This document shows, one piece after another, positions 35,132-46,700 of a stretch of DNA of 64,000 nt. Source of the DNA: Botryotinia globosa. Lineage: Eukaryota; Ascomycota; Leotiomycetes; Helotiales; Sclerotiniaceae. Below the pieces are notes generated by a model that was given only the letters and a program-made list of their open reading frames with translations, had not been told where the DNA came from and did not search any database. The position numbers were made by a program, and so were the translations under genes. The stretch is taken from NCBI GenBank assembly GCA_014898425.1, contig RCSZ01000024.1:62001-126000 (forward strand). Reading direction: 5' to 3'. The first letter of the stretch is position 1, and every line of letters starts with the position of its first letter.

Positions 35132-35361
35132 TCATCTCAGAGTCAGAGGGGAAAAGGCCCTCTCGGCCATCTCTTCAATGTTGTAGTTGGGCACCCTGCT
35201 CGTGCGGCGAGTGAGGATACGGATCGGGGTGGAAGATGTGATCTCCGGCATCTCCCCTTCTTGCTGACGTGCTCGTTTGGGTGCTGTTTCACTCGCCCCA
35301 AGGTTCTCGTACGTGATCCGCGCACCCGGTACAAGGGGGGGGGGGGGGGGGGGGGGGGTGA
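35132..35361 (-). pseudogene. LINE ORF1, C-terminal part
   Basis: Behind the 720-bp insertion the gag-like frame resumes with a Pro run coded by a 24-nt C homopolymer and continues LVPGARITYENLGASETAPK up to NIEEMAERAFSPLTLR and TGA. That TGA overlaps an ATG (ATGA) opening a 16-codon frame, whose own TGA overlaps the ORF2 ATG (again ATGA). This is either two stop-start couplings or one frameshift near the end of ORF1. Confidence 0.65.
35335..35358 (+). repeat. 24-nt G homopolymer
   Basis: Twenty-four consecutive G (C on the LINE coding strand), six bases from the insertion site of the 720-bp element. Read length across such a run is unreliable, so the ORF1 frame on either side should not be joined on trust. 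Confidence 0.85.
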
Positions 35362-35364
35362 TTA

Positions 35365-36084
35365 GGGCTCGTTTGATTGCAAAATCCGCACTGAATCCAC
35401 TGAAATAATCCACTCTTTGTATTACCACAGATTCCGCAATAGCAACAATCCACTTCAAAAAGAATGGATTATTGATTTGTAGTTTTATAATTTATATATC
35501 AAATTTATTATAAAATTTATAAGAATGTAAGGAAATAGAGTATATATATAATATATATACAAATTAGATAGAGTAATTCGAATTTTCAATTTATTGTTGC
35601 CATTTGAATAATTAAATAAACGAATATGAGAATAGTTTTATTTAAATTTAAAACGAATATAGAGATAATTTCATTTAAATTTAAATATAATTATAAACTC
35701 TAATTCAAAATAAACCTATAGCTTTAGACTTTATTCATTATAACTTTAGACTTTATTTATTAAAGATTTAGACTTCAAAGTCTATAAAGGCCTATAAAAA
35801 AAGCGGATTATTTCAATAAATTCAATAAGGCTTATTTTTTCTAATTCTCGTTTTCAATTTATGCTTTCATTTTCCTATATAAATTTATTGAAAAATACAG
35901 ATTATTTAATATTATTTTAAAATAATCTATTTTCATTCTACTTTAAAATATATTAAATTTATTAAAATACAAATTATTCGATAGAATCTGCGATTTAATA
36001 TTTAAATATAAATTCAAAATCCGTTTTCAAAAAAAGCGGAATATTCAACGAATCCAGTGTGGATTTGTACATCCAAACTAGCCC
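35365..36084. mobile_element. 720-bp Harbinger-like non-autonomous element inside LINE ORF1
   Basis: Ends GGGCTCGTTTGATTGCAAAA and (right, reversed) GGGCTAGTTTGGATGTACAA, followed by imperfect similarity over about 50 bp (ATCCGCACTGAATCC against ATCCACACTGGATTC). Flanked by TTA at 35362-35364 and TTA at 36085-36087. The interior is AT-rich and non-coding. The TTA target and GGG ends match the element at 6364-6717, probably the same superfamily. Confidence 0.8.
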
Positions 36085-37046
36085 TTACTTGTGGGGCCGA
36101 GCCGACCTCAGGGGCCGATTCCCTCTCGCTTCGGGGTCCGCTCTGTCCTGCCTTTCGGCGTGTTCCATAGGCTCTCGAGCCGGCTTTCTGGACAGCTTCT
36201 CGTTCTTTCTTGGTAAGGATAGCGAGCTTACCGTTTCTCACCCTAGGGGCTGCGGGGCAGTTGCTATGGGCCGAGAGAAAAGGCCTGCGGCAGTTCGTAC
36301 ACTGGGCGTCCTTCTGACAGAGCTGGTTGATCTGCCCGTCTGGGTGTTTAGCAATGAGCTCGCTACAATTGGAGCAGCGTGCGGCGCGGTGGCAGGTGAA
36401 GGGGTTGCAGTACCCCTGGCACCCGGTGGCGTGGAGTCTGCGCCCGCGGGGCTTATCCATCGGTATAGACAGGCTGCTGTCATTGAAGAGTCTGAATTTG
36501 GGTACAGGCTTCCTGAAGCCTACGATCCAAATCGCTCTCCTGGTGATCGGGTCGACGCCCCCTCTTCCGATTCTGTGGGTCACGGGCTCTATTCCTGCCT
36601 GCGCTGTGATCTCCTCCTTTATGATGTCCTCCGTCAGGCCGGCCGGGGCACCTGCGACGTGGTAGAAGTCGTGGGGAACACGCGGAACTACATGCATATA
36701 CCACGTCTCCGCCCGTTTTGCACTCTGGGCTCCCATGGCTGCGATGAGTCGCGGAGCGTTCTCCGGCTTCAATATCTCGTTGCAGATCTCCGCCGAGCGG
36801 CATCGCAATGTCTATCCTGCACTGTTCCTTTGTAGGAGAGGGATAACGCTGAGTTCGATGCCCGGTATCGCGCTGCGTATCTTCATGCGTAGATTGAAGG
36901 GGTTTTGCTCTGCCATGAGAGCCTCGCCTCCTACCGCGAAGAGAATCGAGCGGCTGTTCCTTTCCTGGTCCTTCTTGACCCTTCGTGCCACCTCTCGCTT
37001 CGCGAGTTCGTCCGTGTTAGGTGTGGGTTCCGGAGCTCCGCGTACT
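36085..37046 (-). pseudogene. LINE ORF1, central part with zinc knuckles
   Basis: The frame reads EPTPNTDELAKREVARRVKK, then ILFAVGGEALMAEQ, then a TAG at 36814-36812, then LRCRSAEICNEILKPENAPR and on to the insertion. Near the end is a Cys/His region (CNPFTCHRAARCSNC and CTNCRRPFLSAHSNC, close to C-X2-C-X7-H-X2-C) typical of gag-like ORF1 RNA-binding knuckles. The single stop and two flanking insertions make it non-functional. Confidence 0.75.
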
Positions 37047-37048
37047 TA

Positions 37049-38851
37049 CCGAGGCCAATTTGAATCATTTTGCCAATATACTAAAAATAGAATTCTGCCT
37101 GAACTAAAAATGTATTTAGAATTTAGAGGTGTATATATATTAAAATAAAACTTTCAATCTAATATATAACCTTAAATAAATTAATAAAATAAAATAAAAG
37201 TGATATTTTTATTAATTAGAATTCAAGAAATCGATTAACATAATTCTTTTTGAATTATCTCAAAAATTTATATTTATATTTATTATTGAAATATTAGAAT
37301 AATAAAAGATTAAATATTGAAAGCAATTTATTATTAGAATTTATTGAAATATTTTAATAATAAATATAAATTCTAATTTTTGAAATAATTTTAAAAGAAT
37401 TATATTAATCGATTCCTTGAATTCTAATTAATAAGATTATCTTTTTTCTTTTTCTTTTATTAATTCTTTTAAGATTATATACTGAATTGAATAGTTTCTT
37501 ATATAAGTTGAGAATTGATTAGCAATCAAATCTAATCTTTAAGGTATTAATAAAAAACATTTCGAAAATTAGAGTTTATTAAAGTAGATTTAAATATAAA
37601 ACTTTATTTTTGAAATAATTCAAAAAATATTATATGAATTGATTCCTTGAATTCTAATTAATATTAAAATCTCTTTTTATTCTATTTTATTAATTTCTTT
37701 AAGGTTGTATATTAAATTGAATAATTTCTTATTGAAGGTTTACCTCCTTAATATTCTTGCCACCCGCAAAAACCGAAAGTATATATATACGAAAAATTCG
37801 ATTCGGAAACTATCAGCTTAAAATGAATTACAATTTTGTCTATCCGATTAGTTATAAATCTTTTATAATATTTTTGATAACAACCAACAACTACTATCAA
37901 CCACATATACAACCACAATTATATTTCTATATATATATTAATCAACTTGAATCAATTTATTTAAACTAATATAAATTGAATAAAATAAAATAAAATTATA
38001 TATAAAAAACTAAAAGCTTTCAAATAATATATTTTTTATATTACTAATTTCAAAATTAAGATTTTTATAAAAAATTGAAATTAAAATAATATAAATATAA
38101 TTAAAACTTATATAATCAATTAAAAAGGTTTATATTGAATATAACTAATCTAATATTAATAAAAATTATTTTAATACTATAACTTTCATAATTCAATAAT
38201 ATAATTGATAATCTAATATAAAATGACCTACTAAAATCTAAATGAAATTAAAAAATCTGAATAAAATTAAAAAATCTGAATAAAATTAAAAAATCTGAAT
38301 AAAATCAAAAAAAAAGTAATATAATGAGGTAAACCGATTTTGTCTGCAAGTTTCAATAAAATTTCTTTTTTTAGATTTTTATAATTATAAATATAATTAT
38401 ATAATACTTTTTTAAAAAGCAAGGGGTCCGGGGGCTCGCAGGCCTCTGGTATAAATTGAGGATTGATTAGTTATATAATCTAATATTTAAACTCGAATTC
38501 GAAATAAGCGAAATAAAGAATCTTTATCGGAATTATTTCATTTATAATATAATAATCTATATATAAAAAGAAAATTATTTAAAAAAGATTTTATATTAGA
38601 ATTTAAATATTAATACACTTCTTTTCAAATATTCTAAAATAGATTTTAAAATTATAATAATATTAATAATAATAAGAGTTTTCTAATAATGTAATATTTT
38701 TTATGATAAAATTATAATTTATATTGTTCTATATAATAGAATTTTTATTTCCAAGATTTCTATAGACGCACTATACAAATTATAGAAGTTTTTTGCTTCA
38801 GGCAGAATTCTATTTTTAGTGTATTGGCAAAATGATTCAAGTGGGCCTCGG
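37049..38851. mobile_element. 1.8-kb inverted-repeat DNA transposon, TA target, inside LINE ORF1
   Basis: Both ends read CCGAGGCC inward, then TTGAATCATTTTGCCAATA, then ACTAAAAATAGAATTCTGCC, giving inverted repeats of about 50 bp with few changes. TA lies at 37047-37048 and 38852-38853. A TA duplication with long inverted repeats suits Tc1/mariner-type elements. The interior is AT-rich with no transposase frame left, and 718 bp of it is a nested Helitron-like copy, so the element proper is about 1.1 kb. Confidence 0.75.
37732..38449 (+). mobile_element. Helitron-like non-autonomous element, copy 2 (718 bp)
   Basis: Same start (TTGAAGGTTTACCTCC) and end (GGGGGCTCGCAGGCCTCTGG) as copy 1. The flanks TTCTTA and TATAAATTGAGGATTG rejoin into the sequence seen at 37498-37520 (TTCTTATATAAGTTGAGAAT) with nothing duplicated. 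This fits insertion without a target duplication. Confidence 0.5.
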
Positions 38852-38853
38852 TA

Positions 38854-39268
38854 GTGCTTCGCGTCGCACTGGTTGGGGGCCCTGCCCGCGCTGAACCGCT
38901 TGGGTGTAGGTCATTTTCGGGGCCGGTCCGGCTGCTTGTTCCACATTTTGATGCGCCGGAGGATTGGCTGGATTCTTCTCGGTCGTCTTTAGCAAGGCTG
39001 TTAGGATAGCCTTCTTAAGCTCGGTCGCGAATTGTTGTTGGGGGCCCTTTTGTCGTTTCGCGAGGGCGTCGGCCCAGTCCGCGAACTCCATCATGAGCTG
39101 TCTCTTGGCTTTCTCTACTTCATCCATCCGTTCGAAGCGTTTCGCAAGTTCATTGTGTGCTGATCCGGGTGATCGCCCGGTGCACGTGTGCAGTGAGTCC
39201 GCGGTACCTGTCGACACGTTCGCAGCTGGTTGATCAGCGCGACCGCGCTCGCTCGGCGGCGGCGTCAT
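38854..39268 (-). pseudogene. LINE ORF1, N-terminal part
   Basis: Starts at an ATG at 39268 (MTPPPSERGRADQPAANV) and continues to the transposon junction (ending QPVRREAL). The composition is low-complexity N-terminus and then a charged helical stretch (KRFERMDEVEKAKRQ), as in gag-like ORF1 proteins. GC content drops at once outside 39270, so the LINE 5' end lies close to its start codon. Confidence 0.65.
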
Positions 39269-39269
39269 C

Positions 39270-40242
39270 GAATAATAATTGTACAGAAGTATTATCGTTG
39301 ATATTATACATATTTATAGTTATTACGATGCGATTTGTATATTCGTATATGTTGTATTGTTAATTATTTGTATATAACGGTTCATATGATATAGTTATTC
39401 AATTTGTTTTCTATATTATTATTAATTATCTAACTAATTATATTGAAAAGTCTTCTATTTAATTAATATAGGAAAGAGACAAGGAAAGATTTAATTAAAA
39501 TATAGTATTAAAGATTATAAGTATGATGTTCTTCGATTAATAAATAATTTTATTAAGAAATTTGAAATTAAAACTAACTTTCTTTCTGCATTTGAAAAAA
39601 TGATATTTAATGAAAAAAAGACTAAATCTTAAGAAAAAAGAATCCTCTAAGTTAGAACATAGTTATTAATAACTAATTAAGTTATATTAATTAAAATATA
39701 AAATGAAAAATTACTTTTAAATAACTTTATCGAGAGTAAATGAATTCTAAAGGATCTTGAATTTAAGATATTGATTATATTATGTTTAAGAACTGAAATA
39801 TTATATGTCTGAACTTTATATTAAATAGTCGATTAATCAAATAATATGAAATTCTTTCTAACAATTAATAATTTTGTATTCTATTTAAACCTTTTGATTA
39901 AAAGTATTAATTAAGAATTCTTGAAAATCAAAATCAAATTATAAGAAAAATATGTTAATTGTATTCGATCATTTATTTATTTTTTGAGTCTTTTTAAATA
40001 ACTTTATATTAAAGAATTTCTAAAAACTTTCTTCAAAACTAAGAATATCAAATAAAAGAAATTAATATTTCAAAGAATATAATAAGAATAGAATTATAAG
40101 ATTATTCAAAGTATAATGTAAAAATTGATTTTAAATTTTGAAGTATGATTAATAATAATATAAAATAGATTTAGAATTCATCTTTATTTCTAATTAGATC
40201 TCAAAGTTTACTTAATATTTAAATCTCTCTTTTTATTGAATG
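39270..40242. other. AT-rich gap between LINE and retrotransposon copy 2
   Basis: No ORF and no recognisable repeat end. Confidence 0.35.
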
Positions 40243-40430
40243 TATTACGGTGCGATTTGAGTGCTAGATAAGATATATAATATTCTATGAGGTTGTATAG
40301 AAAAAGAGAAAAAAGCACCGACTATATAAAGGATAAATGTTTAAGACATCTATATAATTATATATTAAATTTATAACAATACTTTCTCTTTAGATTTTGC
40401 TTATTCTAAACAAATTAAGGCACAAACTAA

Positions 40431-40453
40431 CTTTGCTATTTCTTAGCAAAGTT
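40431..40453. repeat. dispersed palindrome copy 3
   Basis: ACTTTGC-N9-GCAAAGT, flanked by CTA and TAT. The corresponding stretch of retroelement copy 1 (16425-16450) is about 28 nt shorter and lacks it, so it behaves like an insertion. Confidence 0.7.
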
Positions 40454-40558
40454 ATAAATTAGCTTATTATTATATTTAAATTAAATAAATAACTGGATTT
40501 ACTGAATTAATAGCTTAAATATCTTTTTCTAATTTAATTTTTTCATAAATAATTAAAT

Positions 40559-40686
40559 TGTTACGTGCACGGAAACAACCAGTAGAAGTCGTAAGCTTTA
40601 TTACTAAGCCACGCACGCAATCTGATCAAAAGACATATTATTAGGGATTGAACCTAATAGCTTACTACTATATATATATCCTAACA
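40559..40686 (-). repeat. solo LTR of the TRIM family, reversed
   Basis: 128 bp, reading TGTTAGGATATATATATAG to CCGTGCACGTAACA on the minus strand. Perfect TAAAT duplications at 40554-40558 and 40687-40691. Nested in LTR retrotransposon copy 2; the homologous site in copy 1 is empty. Confidence 0.9.
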
Positions 40687-41118
40687 TAAATTCATTAAAT
40701 TAAATAATTTAAATATCTTTTTCTGATTGAACTTTCTTTTTATAAATTAGTCTACAAGCTCCTTGTATTTCTTTTGAATATTTTAATATCAATAATAAAA
40801 TTACTTTTGCTTCAAGATTATTTAATATTTATTTCGATGAATCAAATTTCTTTGAATATGTGAAATGATATTCTATTAATATTTTCTCATTTCTTTTTAA
40901 ATCTATTACTGATTATTAAATAAATATATAATATTTTTATTTAACTAGATAATAATAATTATCTTTTTTATAATTATCTATTACTTTTTTAAAGATCTAT
41001 TTCTATATTGATTTATTTTCACTATTCTCTTTTTTAAGAATTCTATTTTTAGTAGTAATCGATTTTAATTTATTAATTGTAGTTTGCTTTGGGAAATATA
41101 TTTTATTGATTGTAGATA

Positions 41119-42964
41119 CTAGCCATCAGGGAAAAAGAATTTTTCAGACCGTGAATTCGTAAAAGCTTTTTCTTTTATTTCTTTAATTTTTATAAAGATT
41201 AACCCCCAAACCTCTAATCTTTATTACACTCAAGGTTTAATTATAAATAATAATAATCTGCTTATATAAAGAATTACAATTATTCTCTAATAATATTAAA
41301 AGCTTACAAGCTCCCAAATTCTTTGCTTTTTGAAAAAGTATTATATAATTATATTTATAATTATAAAAATCTAAAAAAGAAATTTTATTAAAAGTTTGCA
41401 AACAAAGTCAATTTACCTTTTTTTATTTAGATTTTTTTATATTTAGATTTTTTAATTTTATTCAGATTTTTTAATTTTATTCAGATTTTTTAATTTTATT
41501 TAGATTTTAATAGATCACTTTATATCAGATTATTAATTATACTATTTAATTATGAAAACTTTAGTATTAAAATAGTTTTTATTAATATTAGATTAGCTAT
41601 ATTCAATATAAACCTTTTTTAATTGATTATATAAGCTTTAATTATATTTATATTATTTCAACTTTAATCTTTTATAAAACCTTAGTTTTGAAGTTAATAA
41701 TATAAAAAATATATTATTTGAAAGCCTTTAGTCTTTTATATATAATTATCACTTTTTTTTTTCAATTTATAATAGCTTAAATAAGTTGATTCAAAAGATT
41801 TTATTATTAATTCAGTTATAATACCGGTTGGAAAAACTACATCGACCAGAAAAACTAAGCTCCAACTAATAAAAAGTTTCGTACATTACTTATAATCAAT
41901 TAGAAAGAACCTTATATATACCAATTAATAAATTTGCTATGATTATAAAAATATATGATTATATAATATATAAATATAAAAAAACTTAACTTGCTTCTAC
42001 GAATCTATAAATAATGAATAATAAAAAACAAGAAATATATGAATATTAATTAGTAATTAAATAAAATAGAAATGAGAATAAAGTTTTATAGATTTGTAAA
42101 AAGCAAGTCAAGTTTTTTTATACTCATATATTATATAATCATATATCTCTATAACCATAACAAATTTATTAATTAATATACATAAGGTTCCCTCTAATTG
42201 ATCATAAATAATATACGAAACTTTCTATTAATTGAAGCTTAATTTTTCCGATCGATGTAGTTTTTCCGACCGGTATTATAACTGAATTAATAGTAGAATC
42301 TTTTAAATCAATTTATTTAAATTAATATAAATTGAATGAAAAAGAAAAAAGTGATAATTATATATAAGAGATTAAAGGTTTTCAAATAATATATTTTTTA
42401 TATTGCTAGTTTCAAAACTAAGGTTTTTATAAAAAATTGAAGTTGAAATAGTATAAATATAATTAGAGCTTATATAATCAATTAAAAGAGGTTTATATTG
42501 AATATAGCTAATCTAATATTAATAAAAATTATTTTAATATTATAGCTTTCGTAGTTCAATAGTATAATTAATAATCTGATATGAAGTAACCTACTAAAAT
42601 CTGAATAAAATTAAAAAATCTAAATAAAATCTAAATAAAATAAAGAAATCTAAAAAAAAAAAAAAGATAAACCAACTTCATCTATAAGTTTTCAATAAAA
42701 TTTCTTTTTTAGATTTTTATAATTATAAATATAATTATATAATACTTTCTCAAAAAGCAAAGGGTTTAGGGGCTCACAGATCTTTAATATTATTAGAGGA
42801 TAATTACAATTCCTTATATAAACAAATCATTATTATTTATAATTAAACCTTGAGTGTAATGAGGATTAAGGGTTTGAGGGTTGGTTTCTATAAAAATTAA
42901 AGAAATAAGAGAAAAAGCTCTTACGAATTTATGATCTAAAAAATTCTTTTTCCTTGATGGTTAG
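41119..42964. repeat. large inverted repeat: 878-bp and 864-bp arms around 104 bp
   Basis: Arm 41119-41996 starts CTAGCCATCAGGGAAAAAG and ends TTGCTT. Arm 42101-42964 is its reverse counterpart with many transitions. The 104-bp centre (41997-42100) matches the host retrotransposon (copy 1 about 17030-17120), so these are two insertions of one repeat in opposite orientation. Each arm contains a decayed version of the Helitron-like sequence with its 3' end outward. It also carries CCGGTCGGAAAAACTACATC-type motifs near the centre. Confidence 0.75.
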
Positions 42965-43417
42965 TAATCTTATATAATTTTATTCATTAATTATTTAATT
43001 TCTTTACTTTCTAAAAGGTTTTTAGATTCTTAATATTTACAAATACTTTTTGATTTATATAATAATACAACAAATTAATATAATATTGATTTATATATTC
43101 TTTATATATTATAACTATTTATCTAACAAGAGCTTATAATTATAATAAAATCCTTTCTATTTTATTTATTGTTTTATTTCCTTCGAAAAACTTTCGCTTT
43201 TATATTATAATTATATTCAATAAATAAGACTTTTAAGGCTTGATATCAATATATAAATTAAATTTATAATTAGTAAAAAATAGTAAGTAATTAATAATCT
43301 CCGAAATTATATTATTTAATACGAATTTAGTTAAAAGCGATTATTATATTTAATCGTTTTAATAGAAATTTATGGAAACTTACAAATATTATTTTAGAAT
43401 TGGATTTATTTATTTTA

Positions 43418-43730
43418 TTTGTTTATTTGTTTATCTGTTTATTTGTTTATTTGTTTATTTGTTTATTTGTTTATTTGTTTATTTGTTTATTTGTTTATTT
43501 GTTTATTTGTTTATTTGTTTATTTGTTTATTTGTTTATTTGTTTATTTGTTTATTTGTTTATTTGTTTATTTGTTTATTTGTTTATTTGTTTATTTGTTT
43601 ATTTGTTTATTTGTTTATTTGTTTATTTGTTTATTTGTTTATTTGTTTATTTGTTTATTTGTTTATTTGTTTATTTGTTTATTTGTTTATTTGTTTATTT
43701 GTTTATTTGTTTATTTGTTTATTTGTTTAT
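43418..43730 (+). repeat. octamer microsatellite (ATTTGTTT), about 39 units
   Basis: About 313 bp of 8-bp units with a single change near 43434. The homologous site in copy 1 (17555-17600) has only a few TTTATTTG-like units, so the array grew inside copy 2. The apparent ORFs (repeating FVYLFICL) are by-products. Confidence 0.95.
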
Positions 43731-46700
43731 GGGTGAAATATTAATAAATATTAAAAAATTATTATTAATTATTTTATGAGTTGAGATTATAAGTCAAAAA
43801 CAAGTTATATATTATAATCGAAAATGATATTATTTAATAGGTTATATAAAGTATAGATATATTTAATAAAGATATTAATAAGTTTTTTTTATAATAAATA
43901 TTCAAATCTTTATAAATTATTTTATTTTAGTTAAATAATAAATAATAATTAGAATATATTTATAAATAGAATTGTAATAGATATAATCTAAAAGTAATAT
44001 AATATAATTTATTAATATATTAAATCAAATCCAAAAAGAAATCAATAATAAATATAGAAAACCTAATAGAATTGATTTTAATGATTTTATACAAATATAG
44101 AGTTTATATGTCTATATATATAAAACAATTTCTCAATATATTTATAATTATTAATAATTCTGGAAAATAAAGTCTGTTATTTTAATTCGTTTTAAATATC
44201 CGACTAAATTTAAGGAATACATTTTATAAATGATTTAGATTTTCAATTTATTATTTAATAAAATTTATAATCTCTTTTGATAATATATCCTATTATTTAT
44301 TAAATAATAATCTTATATAACAATTCAAAATGTTTTTTTGAATTCTATTAATTACTTTCTCATCTATTGATTCTCAATCGCTATTATAAATTACTAAACC
44401 ATATCCAATTTTTTATAAATATTATCAATAAATTTATCAATTGATTTATTATCTATAAATATAATAAGGTTTATTAATATCACATAAATATTGGCTTTCA
44501 AATCATTATAAAAATCAATATCAAAGTTATTTATTAATAGAATTATATACTTTTTATTCTTTAATTATTTGTTATCCCCAATTACAAGATTTGATTTATC
44601 TTTCTTTTTTCAATTCAGAATATCCAATCGAATAATCTTGAATTCTAATTAATAAATTATTTGAAAGTTATAATAAAAAAGGAACTCAGATTAACAAACT
44701 TATTATTAATTCAAAGTTTTATTATAATAAAATATTTTAGGTTTTTATAATTTATAAGAATTTTAAATTTCTATTATAAATCTTGAAACTTTAATTACTA
44801 TTCTTTTATAAACTTGATAATTACAAAAAGTTTCTTATTATAAATCTTATAATTATACTTTGTTATAAAATATTTTGATAAAAAATAAACTATTAGTTTT
44901 GAAAGATTATTAAAATTGTATTAAAAAAATATTTCTTTCAATATCTAATCTAAAACATCCATTTCTAAAATTGTTTATTTATTATAATCAAAATATATAA
45001 AAACTGAAACTATTATAAATATATCTTTGAATATAATAAAAATATTCTTGTATAATATATCCTAATTTTAATTGAAATCCTTTTATAATAGGTTATAAAG
45101 AAACTGATATATTTTCAAGAAATTCTTTATAAATTGTTAATAGAAATTAATAAAATCTAAGAAATATTACAAATCGTTTATTAAAAGTAATCGTTTTTAT
45201 AATATAATTATAATAACCTTTTCAAAATCTATTTATATATCCTTAATTGTAATTATTAATCCCAGATATCAAATAAAAATCGTTTCAAATTTATATTTGT
45301 TTATATTGATTTATAATTCTATTTTTATTAGTTTTTATCTTATAATTCAAATATATTCTTTATACTTCGATTTATTTATTGAATATACTAGAATATTATT
45401 TGAATATATTATATAATATTTATTCAGCTTATCAAATAAAATATAATTAATATAATATTAAAAAAAACCGATATATTATAAAGGCTGAAAGGTATAACAA
45501 ATAATTCGAATAGATTGAAGTGGATAATGAAAGTTGTTTTCTATTCGTCATTTTCTACAATATGGAGTTTGTTGAAAATAATAATAATATCCAATTTCGT
45601 ATATATAATTGTATTATATAAAGTATTTAATATTTCATAAATAATAAAAAGTGGGTAGCGATTTTTTATTATAATATTATTCAAATTTTAATAATTTTGA
45701 TATATATATATATAGTACCATTTGGCTTGATAATTAATAACAATAATATAGTACTTTTTGATTTTGATTTTTAAATAAAATCCTTATTAAGATTATTATT
45801 AATTTATTTATATATAATATTAAGTTTTAATATTAAGTTTTAATATTGATAATAAATAGTTTTTAAAATATAATAACTCCTTTTTCAGTATTAGTTTAAT
45901 CTTATGGTTTTATGTTCAATATAATAGAAAAGTATTTGTATAATACAAAAGAAATGTAAATAATTTGTTTTGTAATTAGAAAGGAAGTCTTTATCGAATT
46001 TTATTATTATTAAATTTCAATTTTTTAATCAAAAACTTAAAAACATTTGTTTTCGAGATTTTATATAAATGAGTCAATTTGTAGTAATTATAAATAAAAT
46101 CATATAAATATAATAATAATTGAATTAAAGTTTTATTCAGATTTTTTTAAATAGAATACCCTTATATTCTTATTCATCGAAATAAACTTTCTATAATAAA
46201 ATAACTATATTAAAAGAAATTCTATTATCTATAATATATTGTTCTATTATCTGATCAAACTTGTTCTAAATAATTCGTATTATACAAATATAATCCTATT
46301 GGTAGAAGAAAACAAAGCTTAAAGTTTGTAATTAACAAATATCCTTTATATTCGGTTTATAACTTTATTGAAAATTGATAAAATTAATTTGTATTTCAAG
46401 TATCAATATTAAAAACAATAATAAATGATTTTGTTTTGATTTGATTTATTATTTGTATTGATTAATAATCTTTTCTATTAAAATTGTGTATATATCTAAA
46501 CAGTTTTCTATTATTTGTATTTATATATAAAGATTTTCTTTACAAGTTTTTATAAAATAATAATTTAAGTTTAATATAAATGTTATTTTAATATTCAATT
46601 TATTTTTAATAACGATAATAGATTTGTATTTTTTATTTTCCTCGAATTCATTCTCTATATATAGTAATTAATAAATGTTTAATATCCTTAAAGCTTTTAT

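Larger units (their letters stand above)
31070..39268 (-). mobile_element. LINE (non-LTR retrotransposon, Tad1/I-like) with two nested insertions
   Basis: Reading on the minus strand: a gag-like ORF1 with Cys/His knuckles (39268 to 35132), then an ORF2 with apurinic-type endonuclease, reverse transcriptase, RNase H and a C-terminal Cys/His finger (35088 to about 31390). This order is that of fungal Tad1-type LINEs of the I group. Two insertions (37049-38851 and 35365-36084) split ORF1. Removing them leaves about 5.7 kb, a normal length. The left (3') boundary is approximate. Internal stops, a changed endonuclease residue and the insertions make this copy dead. Confidence 0.8.

Noticed and set aside
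41119..42964. A single foldback transposon
   Set aside because: The centre between the arms is host retrotransposon sequence matching the other copy, so two separate insertions fit better.
43372..43779. 135-aa hydrophobic ORF (repeated FVYLFICL), looks like a membrane protein
   Set aside because: It is the translation of an octamer microsatellite; all three frames on that strand give the same peptide.
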